DNA from: Phycisphaerales bacterium
GTDB lineage: Bacteria > Planctomycetota > Phycisphaerae > Phycisphaerales > UBA1924
NCBI GenBank assembly: GCA_016709445.1
Contig: JADJMV010000004.1
Location: forward strand, 434,001-498,000
Direction: 5' to 3'
DNA length: 64,000 bases
Position numbers and translations under genes: made by a program. Within the stretch, counting starts at the first letter, position 1. Each line of letters starts with the position of its first letter. The notes below the pieces were generated by a model that was not told the origin of the DNA, did no database searches, and worked only from the letters and a program-made list of their open reading frames with translations. Positions 35,041 to 45,056 of this stretch are shown piece after piece.

Positions 35041-35633
35041 GCGTCCTCCACCAGTTCGACGGCCGACGCCCCGATATCCCGGAGGAATCGGCTGGTCTGC
35101 TCGGGATTGAAGCTCGGGTCGTTCGCCTGGACGACGACGAAGAACTTGTCGTCGGTGACGGCGAGGAAACGGTCCTTGCGCATCAGCGGGTGGTTCCAGC
35201 GGGGCAGACCGTTGAGCGCCAGCATGATGAAGAGCGAGGCGAACGCGCTGAAGAGCACGCCCAGCTCGAAGATGATCATGGTGAAGGGCTCCCAGGCGCC
35301 GAAGGGCTTGCCCTGGACCACGAGGGGGTAGTCGATGGCGCTGATCCACCACTGCATGCCGACGGCCGTCGCGACACCGGTGAAGGTTCCGCCGAGGACG
35401 AGGAAGGGCAGGATGGTGCGCTTGAAGCCCATGGCGCCCTCGATCCCGTGGATCGGGAATGGGGCGTGGAGGTCCCAGCGGCGGAAGCCCGCGTCGCGCA
35501 TCTTCTCGGCGGCGTGGAAGGCTCCGGCGGTGTCGTCGAACTGGGCCATGACGCCCCAGACGGGCTCGCCGCGTTCGGTGACGAACCTCGCCTTGGGGGG
35601 GCGGATGAAGGGCAGGTAATCGCTGACGGGCAT
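35037..35633 (-). CDS. actD: Alternative Complex III subunit ActD (DUF3341)
   Basis: A 198-residue DUF3341 protein: GVMAQFDDTAGAFHAAEKMR (the family N-terminus), then two membrane helices (TILPFLVLGGTFTGVATAVG and FELGVLFSAFASLFIMLAL) separated by a short loop. ActD is a structural subunit with no cofactor. It starts three bases after the actC stop. Confidence 0.93.
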   Translation of the reverse strand: MPVSDYLPFIRPPKARFVTERGEPVWGVMAQFDDTAGAFHAAEKMRDAGFRRWDLHAPFPIHGIEGAMGFKRTILPFLVLGGTFTGVATAVGMQWWISAIDYPLVVQGKPFGAWEPFTMIIFELGVLFSAFASLFIMLALNGLPRWNHPLMRKDRFLAVTDDKFFVVVQANDPSFNPEQTSRFLRDIGASAVELVEDA

Positions 35634-35636
35634 GCT

Positions 35637-37238
35637 CTAGTGACCTCCCGTGAAATCGCCGCCGTGGCCGATGGTCGGGTCGTGACCGTGCCCGGTCCCG
35701 TGCGGGTCACCCTGGGGCATGATGGCCTTGATCTCGGCCATGGGGAAGACGGGCAGGAAGCGGAGGAAGAGCAGGAAGAGGGTCAGGAAGATCCCGCACG
35801 AGCCGACGAATGTGAGGATGTCGACGGGCGTGGGGAAGAACATCTGCCACTCGCCGGGCAGGAAGGCGCGGTGGAGCGAGGTGACGATGATCACGAAGCG
35901 CTCGAACCACATGCCGATGGTGACGAGCAGGGCGACGACCCAGATGGAGCGTGGGTCGGTCCTCAGCCGCCGGAACCAGAAGAGCTGCGGGCTGATGACG
36001 TTGCAGGAGATCATGGTCCAGTAGGCCCACCAATAGGGCCCGGTGGCGCGGTTCTTGAAGGCGTAGAGCTCGTACTGGTTGCCGCCGTACCAGGCGATGA
36101 AGAACTCCATCGAGTAGGCGAAGCCGACCATGGTGCCGGTGACCAGGAGGATCTTGGCCATGTTCTCGAGGTGGCGGAGCGTGAGCAGGTCCTTCATGTT
36201 CGCGAAGAGCTCACGGGCCGGGATCAGGAGCAGGAGCACCATGGCGAAGCCGCCGAAGATGGCGCCGGCGACGAAGTAGGGCGGGAAGATCGTCGTGTGC
36301 CAGCCGGGGAGGACGCTGGTGGCGAAGTCGAAGGACACGATCGAGTGCACGCTGAGCACCAGCGGGGTGGAGATGCCCGCGAGGATGAGGTAGGCGACCT
36401 CGTAGCGGTGCCAGTGGCGGCTGGAACCGTTCCAGCCGACGGCGAAGAGTCCGTAGAGGAATGCCCGGGCGCGGTCGGCGCTGAACGGGGCCTTGAGCAG
36501 GCGGATGCCGGTGATCGGGCACCGGATGCAGATCTTCGCGGCCCCGCTGCCGGCCCGCAGGCGCCGGTCCGCGCGGTCGCGGAGGGTCGCGAAGTCGGGG
36601 ATCATGCCCATGTACCAGAAGAGGAGCGAGACGGTGGCGTAGGTGCTGACGGCGAAGACGTCCCAGAGCAGGGGTGAGCGGAAGTTGGGCCAGATGTAGT
36701 TGTAGTTGGGGATCGGGAAGACGAACCAGATGAACCAGATACGCCCGACGTGGATGCCGGGGAAGATGCCGGCACAGATCACCGCGAAGATCGTCATCGC
36801 CTCGGCCGAGCGGTTGACCGCCGTGCGCCACTTCTGCTTGAAGAGGCAGAGGATGGCGGAGATCAGCGTCCCGGCGTGGCCGATACCGATCCAGAAGACG
36901 AAGTTGGTGATGTCCCAGGCCCAGCCGACCTGATTGTTCAGGCCCCAGACACCGACGCCGGTGATGATCAGGTAGGTGATCATCAGGACGCCCACGGTGG
37001 CCACGGTTGCGGTGAAGGCGAACATGGGCAGCCACCAGCGTCCGGGCGCGTTCTCGGCGTAGCCGCAGACGATCTCGGTGACATCGTGGAGCGAGCGGTC
37101 GCTGAGGACCAGCGGCGATCGGATCGCCGGGTCCTCGTTGAGCGTGCCGTCGCTGCCGAGGCCGGGGCCGATGGGCTCGGCCCGCCTCCCGCCGGTCAGG
37201 CGCTCCGCGGTGACCTGGTCGGGGTGAAGGCTTGTCAT
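35637..37238 (-). CDS. actC: Alternative Complex III subunit ActC (NrfD-like)
   Basis: A 533-residue polytopic membrane protein with ten helices of the NrfD/PsrC family. Examples are FWIGIGHAGTLISAILCLFK and LAGISTPLVLSVHSIVSFDF, the latter a conserved quinone-site element. It oxidises menaquinol and hands electrons to the iron-sulfur part of ActB. Its start overlaps the actB stop by ATGA. Confidence 0.95.
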   Translation of the reverse strand: MTSLHPDQVTAERLTGGRRAEPIGPGLGSDGTLNEDPAIRSPLVLSDRSLHDVTEIVCGYAENAPGRWWLPMFAFTATVATVGVLMITYLIITGVGVWGLNNQVGWAWDITNFVFWIGIGHAGTLISAILCLFKQKWRTAVNRSAEAMTIFAVICAGIFPGIHVGRIWFIWFVFPIPNYNYIWPNFRSPLLWDVFAVSTYATVSLLFWYMGMIPDFATLRDRADRRLRAGSGAAKICIRCPITGIRLLKAPFSADRARAFLYGLFAVGWNGSSRHWHRYEVAYLILAGISTPLVLSVHSIVSFDFATSVLPGWHTTIFPPYFVAGAIFGGFAMVLLLLIPARELFANMKDLLTLRHLENMAKILLVTGTMVGFAYSMEFFIAWYGGNQYELYAFKNRATGPYWWAYWTMISCNVISPQLFWFRRLRTDPRSIWVVALLVTIGMWFERFVIIVTSLHRAFLPGEWQMFFPTPVDILTFVGSCGIFLTLFLLFLRFLPVFPMAEIKAIMPQGDPHGTGHGHDPTIGHGGDFTGGH

Positions 37239-40200
37239 GCGTGCACTCCGGTGCCAAGAACGTTGAGACTCAGGGCGTAGCCATCATCCTCGTGCCGTCG
37301 GCGGGGGTCGACGCGGAAGGCGTGCTCCCCGCCCTGCTCAGGGGCCGGCTCGCCGTCGCCGTGCCCGGGTCCGTGCTCTTCGGTCCCGTGCCCGCCGTGG
37401 GCCTTGATGTGGTCCTCGGGGGCCTGGATGGCGGGGTTGGGATTGCTGATCCGCATGAGGTGGCTCGTGCGGGGGCGGGTGTTGAGGTAGCCCAGGAGCA
37501 GGTAGGAGCGTTGGCTCGATCGGGTCTTGTTGACGGCGCTCTCCGCGTCGCGGATGTTGCCGAAGACGATCGACTCGGTGGGGCACGCCTGCTGGCAGGC
37601 CGACTGGAAGTAGCCGTCGGGGATGGTCGACAGCCCCTGCACCTTCGCCGACTCGCGCGAGGCGTTGATGCGCTGGATGCAGTAGGTGCACTTCTCCATC
37701 ACGCCGCGGGGGCGGACCGTGACGTTGGGGTTCTGCTTCATCTTCTGGATCTCGTCCAGCTTGGCGCGGAGGCGGGGCGGGATCAGGTTCTGGTTGAAGG
37801 TGGAGCCTTGGCCGCCGTTGTCGGTCGCCTTGCGGATCGCCTCGGGCACGTACTTGGGGTCGAGCCCGCCGTTGAACTTGGCCTGTCCCCAGTCGAAGAA
37901 GTTGAACCGCCGGGCCTTGTAGGGGCAGTTGTTCATGCAGTACCGCGTGCCGATGCAGCGGTTGTAGGCCATGACGTTCAGGCCCTCGCGGTCGTGGACC
38001 GTGGCGGTGACGGGGCAGACCGTCTCGCACGGAGCGTTCTCGCACTGGGTGCAGCCGACGGGTTGATTGAGCAGACGCTCGGGCGATTCGAGGTCGCCGA
38101 CGAAATACCGGTCGATGCGGATCCACTGCATCTCACGGCCCTTGGCGACTTCCTTCTTGCCCACGACCGGGATGTTGTTCTCGCTCTGACAGGCGATCGT
38201 GCAGGCGCCGCAACCGGTGCAACTGGCCAGGTCGATCGTCATGCCCCACTGGGGGCCCTCGGCGTAGGCGGGCGGGTTGCCCTTGGCGTCGAGGTTGGCC
38301 GCGTCGGGGTTGCCCCGGGCACGGTTCATCGGGTTCTCGTAGATCGAGATGTTGGCCGGGGTGTGCATCAACTCGCCGAGCTGTTCGGCGACCGAGAGGT
38401 CCGACGGGTTGCCGGTGGTGCTGAAGGGATCGGCCACAACGCCGCCGCCGGGGCCGGCCTCGGCCTTGGCGGCGTGGGTCTCCCACGCGGGGCGGTCGAG
38501 CCAGCGGACCAGCGCGGTCCGGCCTTCGAGCGACCAGTGGTCCTGCGTGCTGGAGATCGGGTAGTCGTCACCGGTGCGTTCGAGCTTGGCGCCGCCGACA
38601 AACGCCCCATGGTCGGAGGCGCGGAGGGCGTAGGTGTTGAAGCCGACGCCGTTGCCGACCAGGCCGCAGGTCTCACGTCCGTAGCCGAGCGTGACGATCG
38701 CCACACCGTCGGCCGTGCCGGGACAGATCCAGACCGGCAGCTTCATCGACCGCCCTGCGACGCTCAGCGTGGCGACGCGGGCGTGCGGGAAGCGTCGGTC
38801 GGAGTAGTTGTCGGGAGTCACGCCGAGGGCCTTGGCCGTGGCGGGGCTCACGACGACCGGGTTGTCCCAGACGACCTTGGTGATCGGCTGGGGCATCTCC
38901 TGCAGCCAGGCGTTGTTGGCGTGGGCGCCGTCCCCCACCGGTCCGGTGGTGAAGACGACCTCGAGGCTGCTCTCGCGGGGGGCGGGGAGCAGGGCGGCGG
39001 CGGCGAGCGCCTTGGCGACTTCGGCGTTGCGGACGGCCGGTGTCGCGGGCTCGGTGGCCGAGCCGACGACGACGCCGTCGCGGAGGGCCTTACGCCAGAT
39101 GTTCTCGAAATCGAAGTCGCCTGTGCGGATCCCCATCACGCGGGCCCACGCCTCTCGGACCAGCTTGTAGCCGTCGGGTGCGTCGTCGCCGGAGAGGAAG
39201 GCGAGCAACTCGATCTCGTTCATCGCGGGCTCATAGAGCGGCGCGATCATGGGCTGGGTCGGCGCGACGGTGCCGTCGGCGCCCGCCGTGTCGCTCCAGG
39301 ACTCGAGCCAGTGGGCGGCGTTGAGCTGCCAGATCGAGGCCGCGGCCGTCTCGGTCGCGCCGACGGTGAGGCAGATCCTCGCGCCGACCTTGGCGTATGC
39401 CGAGGCGAAGTCGAGGTCGGCGGGGGCGTCGTAGACGGGGTTCACGTCGAGGCAGACCATCGTGCGGATCGAGCCGGCGTTCATATCGCCGACCAGGGAA
39501 CGGAGGCCGCTGACCGCTCCGGCGGCGAGATCGCCGGCCTGCTCTACGTAGCGGACGGTGGTGCCCGCGTTGCCGAGCGCGGCGTTGAGGGCGTGGACGA
39601 GGGCGTGGATCGCGGCGGGCTGCGAGGCGCCGGCGGCAAGGAGTGAGCGGCCCAGGTTGTCCGGTGCGAGCAGGTCGTCGGCGAGGTGCTCGACAAAGGA
39701 GCCCTTCTCGACGACGGGCAGGGCGTCGAACGCGGCGGCGCCCGGGATCGTCATCGCTTCAACGGCGGCGCGGAGGCCGGCGTCGCCACGCCGTGCCAGC
39801 ACGGCCTTGGCCAGTGCGACGGCCATCGCGCCCACCTGGGAGGGGGCGAGCCGCACGCGGTGGTCTGCGAGCGAGCCGAAGGGGGTGGGCATCGGCTCGA
39901 ACGCGTAGATCCGGGACATCCGGTCCGAGGATTTCCATACCCGGCGCCCGGCCCCGATGCCCCGCGCGTTCGCCACGGCGCCGGCCTCACCCTCGGTGAA
40001 GTCGCGATCGAAGGAGACGACCACGTTGGCGCGCGTGAAGTCGAAGAGCTCACGCATGGGCTTGCCGAAGGCGATGCGGGCGCCCTCGTTGAACGCATCG
40101 CTCCCGGACGGCGAGTACGAGACCCAGCGGGCGCTTGGGAACTTCTTCTGGATCGCGGCCTTCGCGGCGTCCCAACTGGGCGACGAACGGGGGCGCACGA

Positions 40201-40825
40201 CGAATGCCAGGCCGGAACCGCCGTTGTCCTCATAGTGCTTGAAGTGGTCGCGGGCCCAGGCCTTGAAGTCGTCCCAGGTCGCCTGCGGCTGCGCGCCGAG
40301 CACCGGGTTCACGAACAGGGGGCCATGGAGCCGGTCGGGGTCGTAGATCGAGAGCACGCTGGCGATCGCCTGCGCGCTGCAGCGCCCGCGGTTGTTTGGG
40401 TGAAGGGGATTTCCCTCAATCTTGGTCGGGCGACCCTCGTGGGTCTCGACGACAAGGCCCTCTGCCCCGCCGCGGGGGAGCGGCATACTGGTCGCGTAGA
40501 AGAGGGGCTTGCCCGGGATGATTTCCTCGGGGACGTTCTGGGAGTAGGGCAGGATCTTGTGGTCGGGCCTGCGGCAGCCGGGGATCGTGGCGGCACCGGC
40601 GAGGGCGAGCCCCGCGCCCATGAGCTTGACGAAGTCGCGTCGGGAGGAGCTGACGAGCTCGGAAGCGCCGGCGGGGAACTCCCGTTCGACGAGTTCGCGG
40701 AACTCTCGTGTCTGCGCATACTCGTCGACGCTGCGCCAGTAGGACCGACCCACCGGCTGCCCGACGCGTGCTTCCACGTCGATCGGGTGCGTCTTACGGG
40801 TCGATGGACACTGATTGTGTGTCAT
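37235..40825 (-). CDS. actB: Alternative Complex III subunit ActB (molybdopterin-oxidoreductase-like with Fe-S domain)
   Basis: A 1196-residue fusion. A twin-arginine signal (SRRDFVKLMGAG, residues 61-72) shows folded export. A CISM-type molybdopterin domain without obvious cofactor-binding cysteines fills residues about 90-790. The C-terminal part has four cluster motifs: CTGCGACTIACQSENN, CTQCENAPCETVCP, CIGTRYCMNNCPY and CTYCIQRI with SACQQACPTESI, consistent with three 4Fe-4S and one 3Fe-4S cluster as in Rhodothermus ActB. The molybdopterin part is catalytically empty in this family. Confidence 0.95.
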   Translation of the reverse strand: MTHNQCPSTRKTHPIDVEARVGQPVGRSYWRSVDEYAQTREFRELVEREFPAGASELVSSSRRDFVKLMGAGLALAGAATIPGCRRPDHKILPYSQNVPEEIIPGKPLFYATSMPLPRGGAEGLVVETHEGRPTKIEGNPLHPNNRGRCSAQAIASVLSIYDPDRLHGPLFVNPVLGAQPQATWDDFKAWARDHFKHYEDNGGSGLAFVVRPRSSPSWDAAKAAIQKKFPSARWVSYSPSGSDAFNEGARIAFGKPMRELFDFTRANVVVSFDRDFTEGEAGAVANARGIGAGRRVWKSSDRMSRIYAFEPMPTPFGSLADHRVRLAPSQVGAMAVALAKAVLARRGDAGLRAAVEAMTIPGAAAFDALPVVEKGSFVEHLADDLLAPDNLGRSLLAAGASQPAAIHALVHALNAALGNAGTTVRYVEQAGDLAAGAVSGLRSLVGDMNAGSIRTMVCLDVNPVYDAPADLDFASAYAKVGARICLTVGATETAAASIWQLNAAHWLESWSDTAGADGTVAPTQPMIAPLYEPAMNEIELLAFLSGDDAPDGYKLVREAWARVMGIRTGDFDFENIWRKALRDGVVVGSATEPATPAVRNAEVAKALAAAALLPAPRESSLEVVFTTGPVGDGAHANNAWLQEMPQPITKVVWDNPVVVSPATAKALGVTPDNYSDRRFPHARVATLSVAGRSMKLPVWICPGTADGVAIVTLGYGRETCGLVGNGVGFNTYALRASDHGAFVGGAKLERTGDDYPISSTQDHWSLEGRTALVRWLDRPAWETHAAKAEAGPGGGVVADPFSTTGNPSDLSVAEQLGELMHTPANISIYENPMNRARGNPDAANLDAKGNPPAYAEGPQWGMTIDLASCTGCGACTIACQSENNIPVVGKKEVAKGREMQWIRIDRYFVGDLESPERLLNQPVGCTQCENAPCETVCPVTATVHDREGLNVMAYNRCIGTRYCMNNCPYKARRFNFFDWGQAKFNGGLDPKYVPEAIRKATDNGGQGSTFNQNLIPPRLRAKLDEIQKMKQNPNVTVRPRGVMEKCTYCIQRINASRESAKVQGLSTIPDGYFQSACQQACPTESIVFGNIRDAESAVNKTRSSQRSYLLLGYLNTRPRTSHLMRISNPNPAIQAPEDHIKAHGGHGTEEHGPGHGDGEPAPEQGGEHAFRVDPRRRHEDDGYALSLNVLGTGVHA

Positions 40826-40891
40826 GCTCGGTCTCGCCTGCTCTCGATCAAGATGCCGGCCTCGGGGCCGTGGGATTCCGCCCGACGTTCG

Positions 40892-41587
40892 CTACTGGTG
40901 GCACGCGCCGCACTGTTGGGGTGGGGTGTTCCAGAGCCGCCCCAGAAGCTCCTGCGTGTTCACCGTGCCCTCGCCCTTGGCCCGCGCGGTGAGTTCGCCC
41001 TGCACCCACAGCAGATCGGTGACCTTGTCCTTGGGCACGATGGCGGTCTCGGGATGGCGGTGGCAATCCAGGCAGAAGCCCATGCCGAGCCCCTTGGCCT
41101 CATAGACCTGGGGCATGCTCACGATCTGTCCGTGGCAGGAGTAACAGCTCACGCCGGCGCTGAGGTGCACGTCGTGGGGAAAGTTCCGGACATAGTCGGG
41201 GAGCTTGTGGACCCTTCGCCATTCGATGGGCTTGTCCCCGTCGTAGGCATCGCGGATGAACTGCACCTTCTGATCGGTGGCGAGGGAGATGCTCCCATTC
41301 ACCCGCTGCGGGGCGTGGCATCCGTAACAGGTGGCCACGTTGGGGATGTTGGCCTCGGGCGATTGCTCGATCTTGGTGTGGCAGTAGCGGCAATCCATCC
41401 CGAGCTTGCCGGCATGGATCTGATGGTTGAAGCCGCTCCCCGGCTGGATCGGGCTGTAGCCGACCTTGAAAAAGTCGGGCGTCGCCCAGTACCAGGTACC
41501 GACCACCACGGTCAGCAGGCCACCCACGGACGCCATCGCGCCCAGCGTGGGCAACGCGTTCATCCACTTCGGGAAGATCACCGACAC
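40892..41587 (-). CDS. actA: Alternative Complex III subunit ActA, pentaheme cytochrome c
   Basis: A 231-residue protein with an N-terminal membrane anchor (LPTLGAMASVGGLLTVVVG) and five CxxCH heme motifs: CRYCH, CYGCH, CYSCH, CLDCH and CGACH. Typical ActA has five, so it is complete. AAGGAG lies six bases before GTG 41587; an upstream GTG at 41635 is rejected on spacing. It is the first gene of the act-cox operon. Confidence 0.95.
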   Translation of the reverse strand: MSVIFPKWMNALPTLGAMASVGGLLTVVVGTWYWATPDFFKVGYSPIQPGSGFNHQIHAGKLGMDCRYCHTKIEQSPEANIPNVATCYGCHAPQRVNGSISLATDQKVQFIRDAYDGDKPIEWRRVHKLPDYVRNFPHDVHLSAGVSCYSCHGQIVSMPQVYEAKGLGMGFCLDCHRHPETAIVPKDKVTDLLWVQGELTARAKGEGTVNTQELLGRLWNTPPQQCGACHQ

Positions 41588-41821
41588 GCTGCGCTCCTTC
41601 CCACCGGCTCCGTCCGTGACCAGCGGGAAGGACACCCGCAGCCGCCCCGGCGCCTACCCGGCTCTACACCACACGATCGTCGCAGGGCAGAAATGTCCGC
41701 ACGCTGCTGCTCGTCTGTCAAGTCAGCGGCCCCACTCGCTTGCAATTGAGACTCGCTCGCAGCAACTTTGCGAGCACTTGCGAACACTTTGTATCGAACT
41801 CCACCTACAATCAACACCACT
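41588..41821. promoter_or_regulatory. Divergent promoter region for actA and ctaA
   Basis: About 230 bases between the actA start and the heme A synthase gene, the only intergenic gap in the respiratory locus facing both ways. It is visibly richer in A/T (e.g. around 41750-41830) than its surroundings. TACAAT at 41806-41811 resembles a -10 box for the rightward gene, but no well-spaced -35 box was found. The promoter role is inferred from geometry. Confidence 0.45.
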
Positions 41822-41824
41822 ATG

Positions 41825-43239
41825 ATGAGCCAAGCAAACTCCAAACATGTCCAGTTTGCCCGCTCCGTGATCCCGAATAAAGTCCTGACTCTTGGCGTCG
41901 CCTCGACTGTCGGGCTTTGGGTCCTCTGGTTCGCCCTCCACCTCCCGGGGCTTCACTTGGGCGCGCCGGTAGTCGGCCCGGTCGTGCTCATCGGATGGGC
42001 CGCCATCGCTGCCCTCCTCTCGGCACGCCTCAAGCCTTCCGCGATCGAAGGGACGCTCGCGGGCCTGCTCACGGCGTTGCTCAGCCTGCTGGCCTTGGGA
42101 TCGATTTTGGTGGAACAGCCAGATCCCCTCGCGTTCGCGGAGGGGCAGGCCCGCTTCGACCGGCTGCCGCTGATCATCCTCGGGTTTCTCCTGGTGGGTG
42201 CCGCCGTCGGGCGCCTGGCCTCGCTTGCTTTCTGGCCGCCGATCGTCCGAGCCCGACATCCGTGTTGGGCCCGACCCGTGGCCGTGCCGCCTCGCGATCG
42301 CCGTGGCGGCAGCGTATGTCCCGCTCGTGCTCCTGGGTGGCGCGGTGACGAGCACGGAGAGCGGGATGGCGGTCCGGGGCTGGCCGGACACATTCGGCGC
42401 CAACATGTTCCTCTACCCGATCTCGCTGATGTCGCAGCCCCGGGTGTACCTCGAGCACTCGCACCGGCTGTTCGGCACGCTCGCCGGAATGGCCACGATT
42501 CTGTTCTGGCTCATGACGCTGGTTTCGCACGAGACCCGGCGCCGATTCGGGGTCTGGACGACGATTCTGTTCCTGGCCGTGTGCCTTCAAGGCTATCTCG
42601 GGGGGGAGCGGGTCGTGCAGAACAACCCCTACCTGGGCGCTGCGCACGGGGCATTCGGGCAGATCGTGATCGCGTATGCCGCGCTGTTGGCGCTGTGGAT
42701 GTCGCCCTCGTACATGGGGGTGCCTCCGATCTCGGCCCCGAAGTCGGCCCGGCTGCGTCGGTTCGCCTCGATCGCTCTGGCCGCCTCACTGCTGCAGCTG
42801 CTTTTGGGCGCGATGTACCGGCACCTGCCGGGGCGACAACCCCGGCGCCTCGCACGTGGTGATGACACACGCGGCTTTCTCGTTTGTCGTCATCACGCTG
42901 GCGATCATCGCCGGGGCGATGCTGATCCGGTTCGGCAAGGACCACCGCGACGACCTGCCCCGCGGCCTTTCCGGGCGCCTGCGTCGAAACGGCGTGGCGA
43001 TCCACGCCGTGATCGCGATCCAGTTCGCGCTCGGGTGGTTCGCCCTCCTCGCGGTGGCCACGGGCAAATCGAGGGGGCCGGTGCCCACGGCCGATCAGCT
43101 CGGCAGCGCCCCGGCCGTGCCCCTCGGCGAGGCCCTCGTGACGACAGCCCACCAGCTCAACGGGGCCCTGTACCTCGTGCTCATCGTGCTGGCTTGGGGC
43201 TGGGCACGACGGATGCACCGGGCCGCCCGGCCCGGCTAG
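41825..43239 (+). CDS. ctaA: Heme A synthase (COX15/CtaA) with N-terminal membrane extension, two apparent frameshifts
   Basis: Heme A synthase oxidises the C8 methyl of heme O. Family motifs appear in order: TSTESGMAVRGWPDTFG, EHSHRLFGTLAGMATI, GAAHGAFGQIVIAY, VMTHAAFSFVVIT and TAHQLNGALYLVLI, with the four conserved heme-ligand histidines. An N-terminal extension of about 140 residues with four membrane segments (LTLGVASTVGLWVLWFALHL onward) precedes it. The parts lie in three frames: shifts near 42235-42290 and at 42828-42838 (GGGG). No stop separates the first part from the second, so a single broken gene is likely. It is divergent from the act operon it serves. Confidence 0.75.
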
Positions 43240-43406
43240 GCCCGCAAGCGCAGCCCCGATATCTCCAACCATCCAGAAGGTTCCGCTTCAGAAGCAGACC
43301 CCGCCGAGAGATACTGGGGCCGTGGTCTGAGGCAATCGCGGCGCGTCTGCGTCGTTCCGCGGGGCGAGCACCCCCGATTGACCGGCGGGGGTCGGGAGGT
43401 CCGAGC

Positions 43407-44920
43407 ATGTCGGCGGAAACCCATTCGAGCACGATGACGCCGATCCGCGCCGAATCGTTCGGCTACGCCGAGGCCCGGCACCTGCTCTGGCGGGCCGGGT
43501 TTGGGGGCACCCCCGACCAGATCCAGACCCTGGTCTCCTGGGGCCCGGAACGGGCGGTGGACTACCTGATCGACCCGGGGAACGTGGGCGCCGAACCGAC
43601 CGACCCGCGCCGCTTTGACCACACGATCATGGGCCCACCCGACCCGGAGACCCAGACGCGATACCGCCGGGCGCGGCAGACGGGCAACGAGGAGGAGATC
43701 GCCCGCCTGCGCCTGGAGCGGCAGCGACGCGAGGCCGCGGACCGCAAGCAGGTCCGGGAGATGCAGCAATGGTGGTTGACGCGTCTGATCGAATCGCCGC
43801 GTCCGCTGGAAGAGAAGATGACGCTCTTCTGGCACGGGCACTTCGCGACGAGCTATCGGACGATCGAGGACAGCTACCACATGTTCCTGCAGAACGAGCT
43901 GTTCCGCTCGCACGCGGTGGGGAGCTACGCGACGCTGATGTACCAGATCATTCGCGACCCGGCGATGCTGGCCTACCTGGACAACAACGACAGCCGCAAG
44001 AACAAGCCCAACGAGAATCTGGCGCGTGAGATCATGGAGCTGTTCAGTCTGGGCGTCGGCAACTACGGCGAGCGGGATATCAAGGAGGGTGCGAGGGCGC
44101 TGACCGGCTACACGTTTGAGGACGACAAGTTCAGCTTCCAGCAGGGCAACCACGACACCGGGGCCAAGACGATCCTCGGGCGCAGCGGCAACATGGACGG
44201 CGACGATTTCGTGGCGGCGATCCTCGACCAGCCGGCATGCTCGTACACCATGGCGCGGAAGCTGTACCGTTTTTTCGCGGCCGATCTGCCCGAGGGGTCG
44301 CGGCTCGATCCGGCAACGGCCGATGTGCTGCGAGACTTGTCGGCCCTGATGCGCCGCTCGAAGTACGAGATTGCGCCGGTGCTCCGACGCCTGTTCCTCA
44401 GCGAGCATTTCTATTCCGACGGGGTGGTGAACCAGCGGATCAAGAGCCCGGTGGAGCTTGTGGTGGGCGCGGTGCGGTCGCTGCTGACCCCGGCCCGCGA
44501 CCTCAACGTGCTGCTCGATGCGACCTCTCTGATGGGGCAGAACATCTTCTTCCCTCCGAGCGTCGCGGGGTGGGATGGCGAGCGGAGCTGGATCAATACC
44601 TCGACGATGTTCATCAGGCAGAACATCCTGGCGTATCTGCTGACGGGGCGGACGCCCCGGGCTACGACGCGCTCGCCGACGAGCAGCGGTACGACGCGAC
44701 ACCGGTGCTCTCGCAGCTCGAGGGGGCGGACGCCGCGGCGGCGAAGGACCCGGCGAGGGTGATCGATTACCTGCTCCGCTTCACGCTGGGTCAGGCGCCG
44801 GAGCACGCCCGCGCCACGCTGGATGCGTTTGTCACCGCCAACGGCGGCGAGGTGACGGGCGACATGATCACCGGGCTGCTGCTGTTGATCACGGCAATGC
44901 CGGAGTACCAGTTGACATGA
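43407..44920 (+). CDS. DUF1800 family protein, one apparent frameshift
   Basis: About 504 residues after correction. DUF1800 marks are clear: EARHLLWRAGFGGTPDQIQ, PRPLEEKMTLFWHGHFATSY, RDPAMLAYLDNNDSRKNKPN, ENLAREIMELFSLGVGNYGE and DIKEGARALTGYTF. The end (YDATPVLSQLEGAD, FTLGQAPEHARATLDAF) is in another frame; the break is at 44645-44660 in a CCCCGGG stretch. GGAGG precedes ATG 43407. DUF1800 genes pair with DUF1501 in planctomycetes, as here. No signal peptide is seen in the first residues. Biochemical role unknown. Confidence 0.8.
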
Positions 44921-45056
44921 GAACCGACGCACCGGCCGCACGGCCATGAAGCAAGGTGCCGAGATGAAGCCCGAGGTTGAGAGCATTGATCACGACCCCG
45001 TCCCCGACCTCGCCGGTTGGCCATCTGGCCATCCGGCCCTTTGAGAAGGCCCAGCC

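Noticed and set aside
37232..39646. 804-residue plus-strand open frame opposite actB
   Set aside because: Same antisense artefact; no domain, and actB is unmistakable.
41578..41844. Minus-strand frame starting MEFAWLIIVVLIVGGV in the act/ctaA promoter gap
   Set aside because: Begins like a small membrane protein but uses TTG, lacks a ribosome site and ends in Arg/Gly/Cys-rich reading across the actA start.
42198..44762. Single 854-residue fusion of heme A synthase and DUF1800
   Set aside because: The middle 200 residues are Arg/Pro nonsense; the COX15 C-terminus lies in another frame and DUF1800 has its own ribosome site at 43407.
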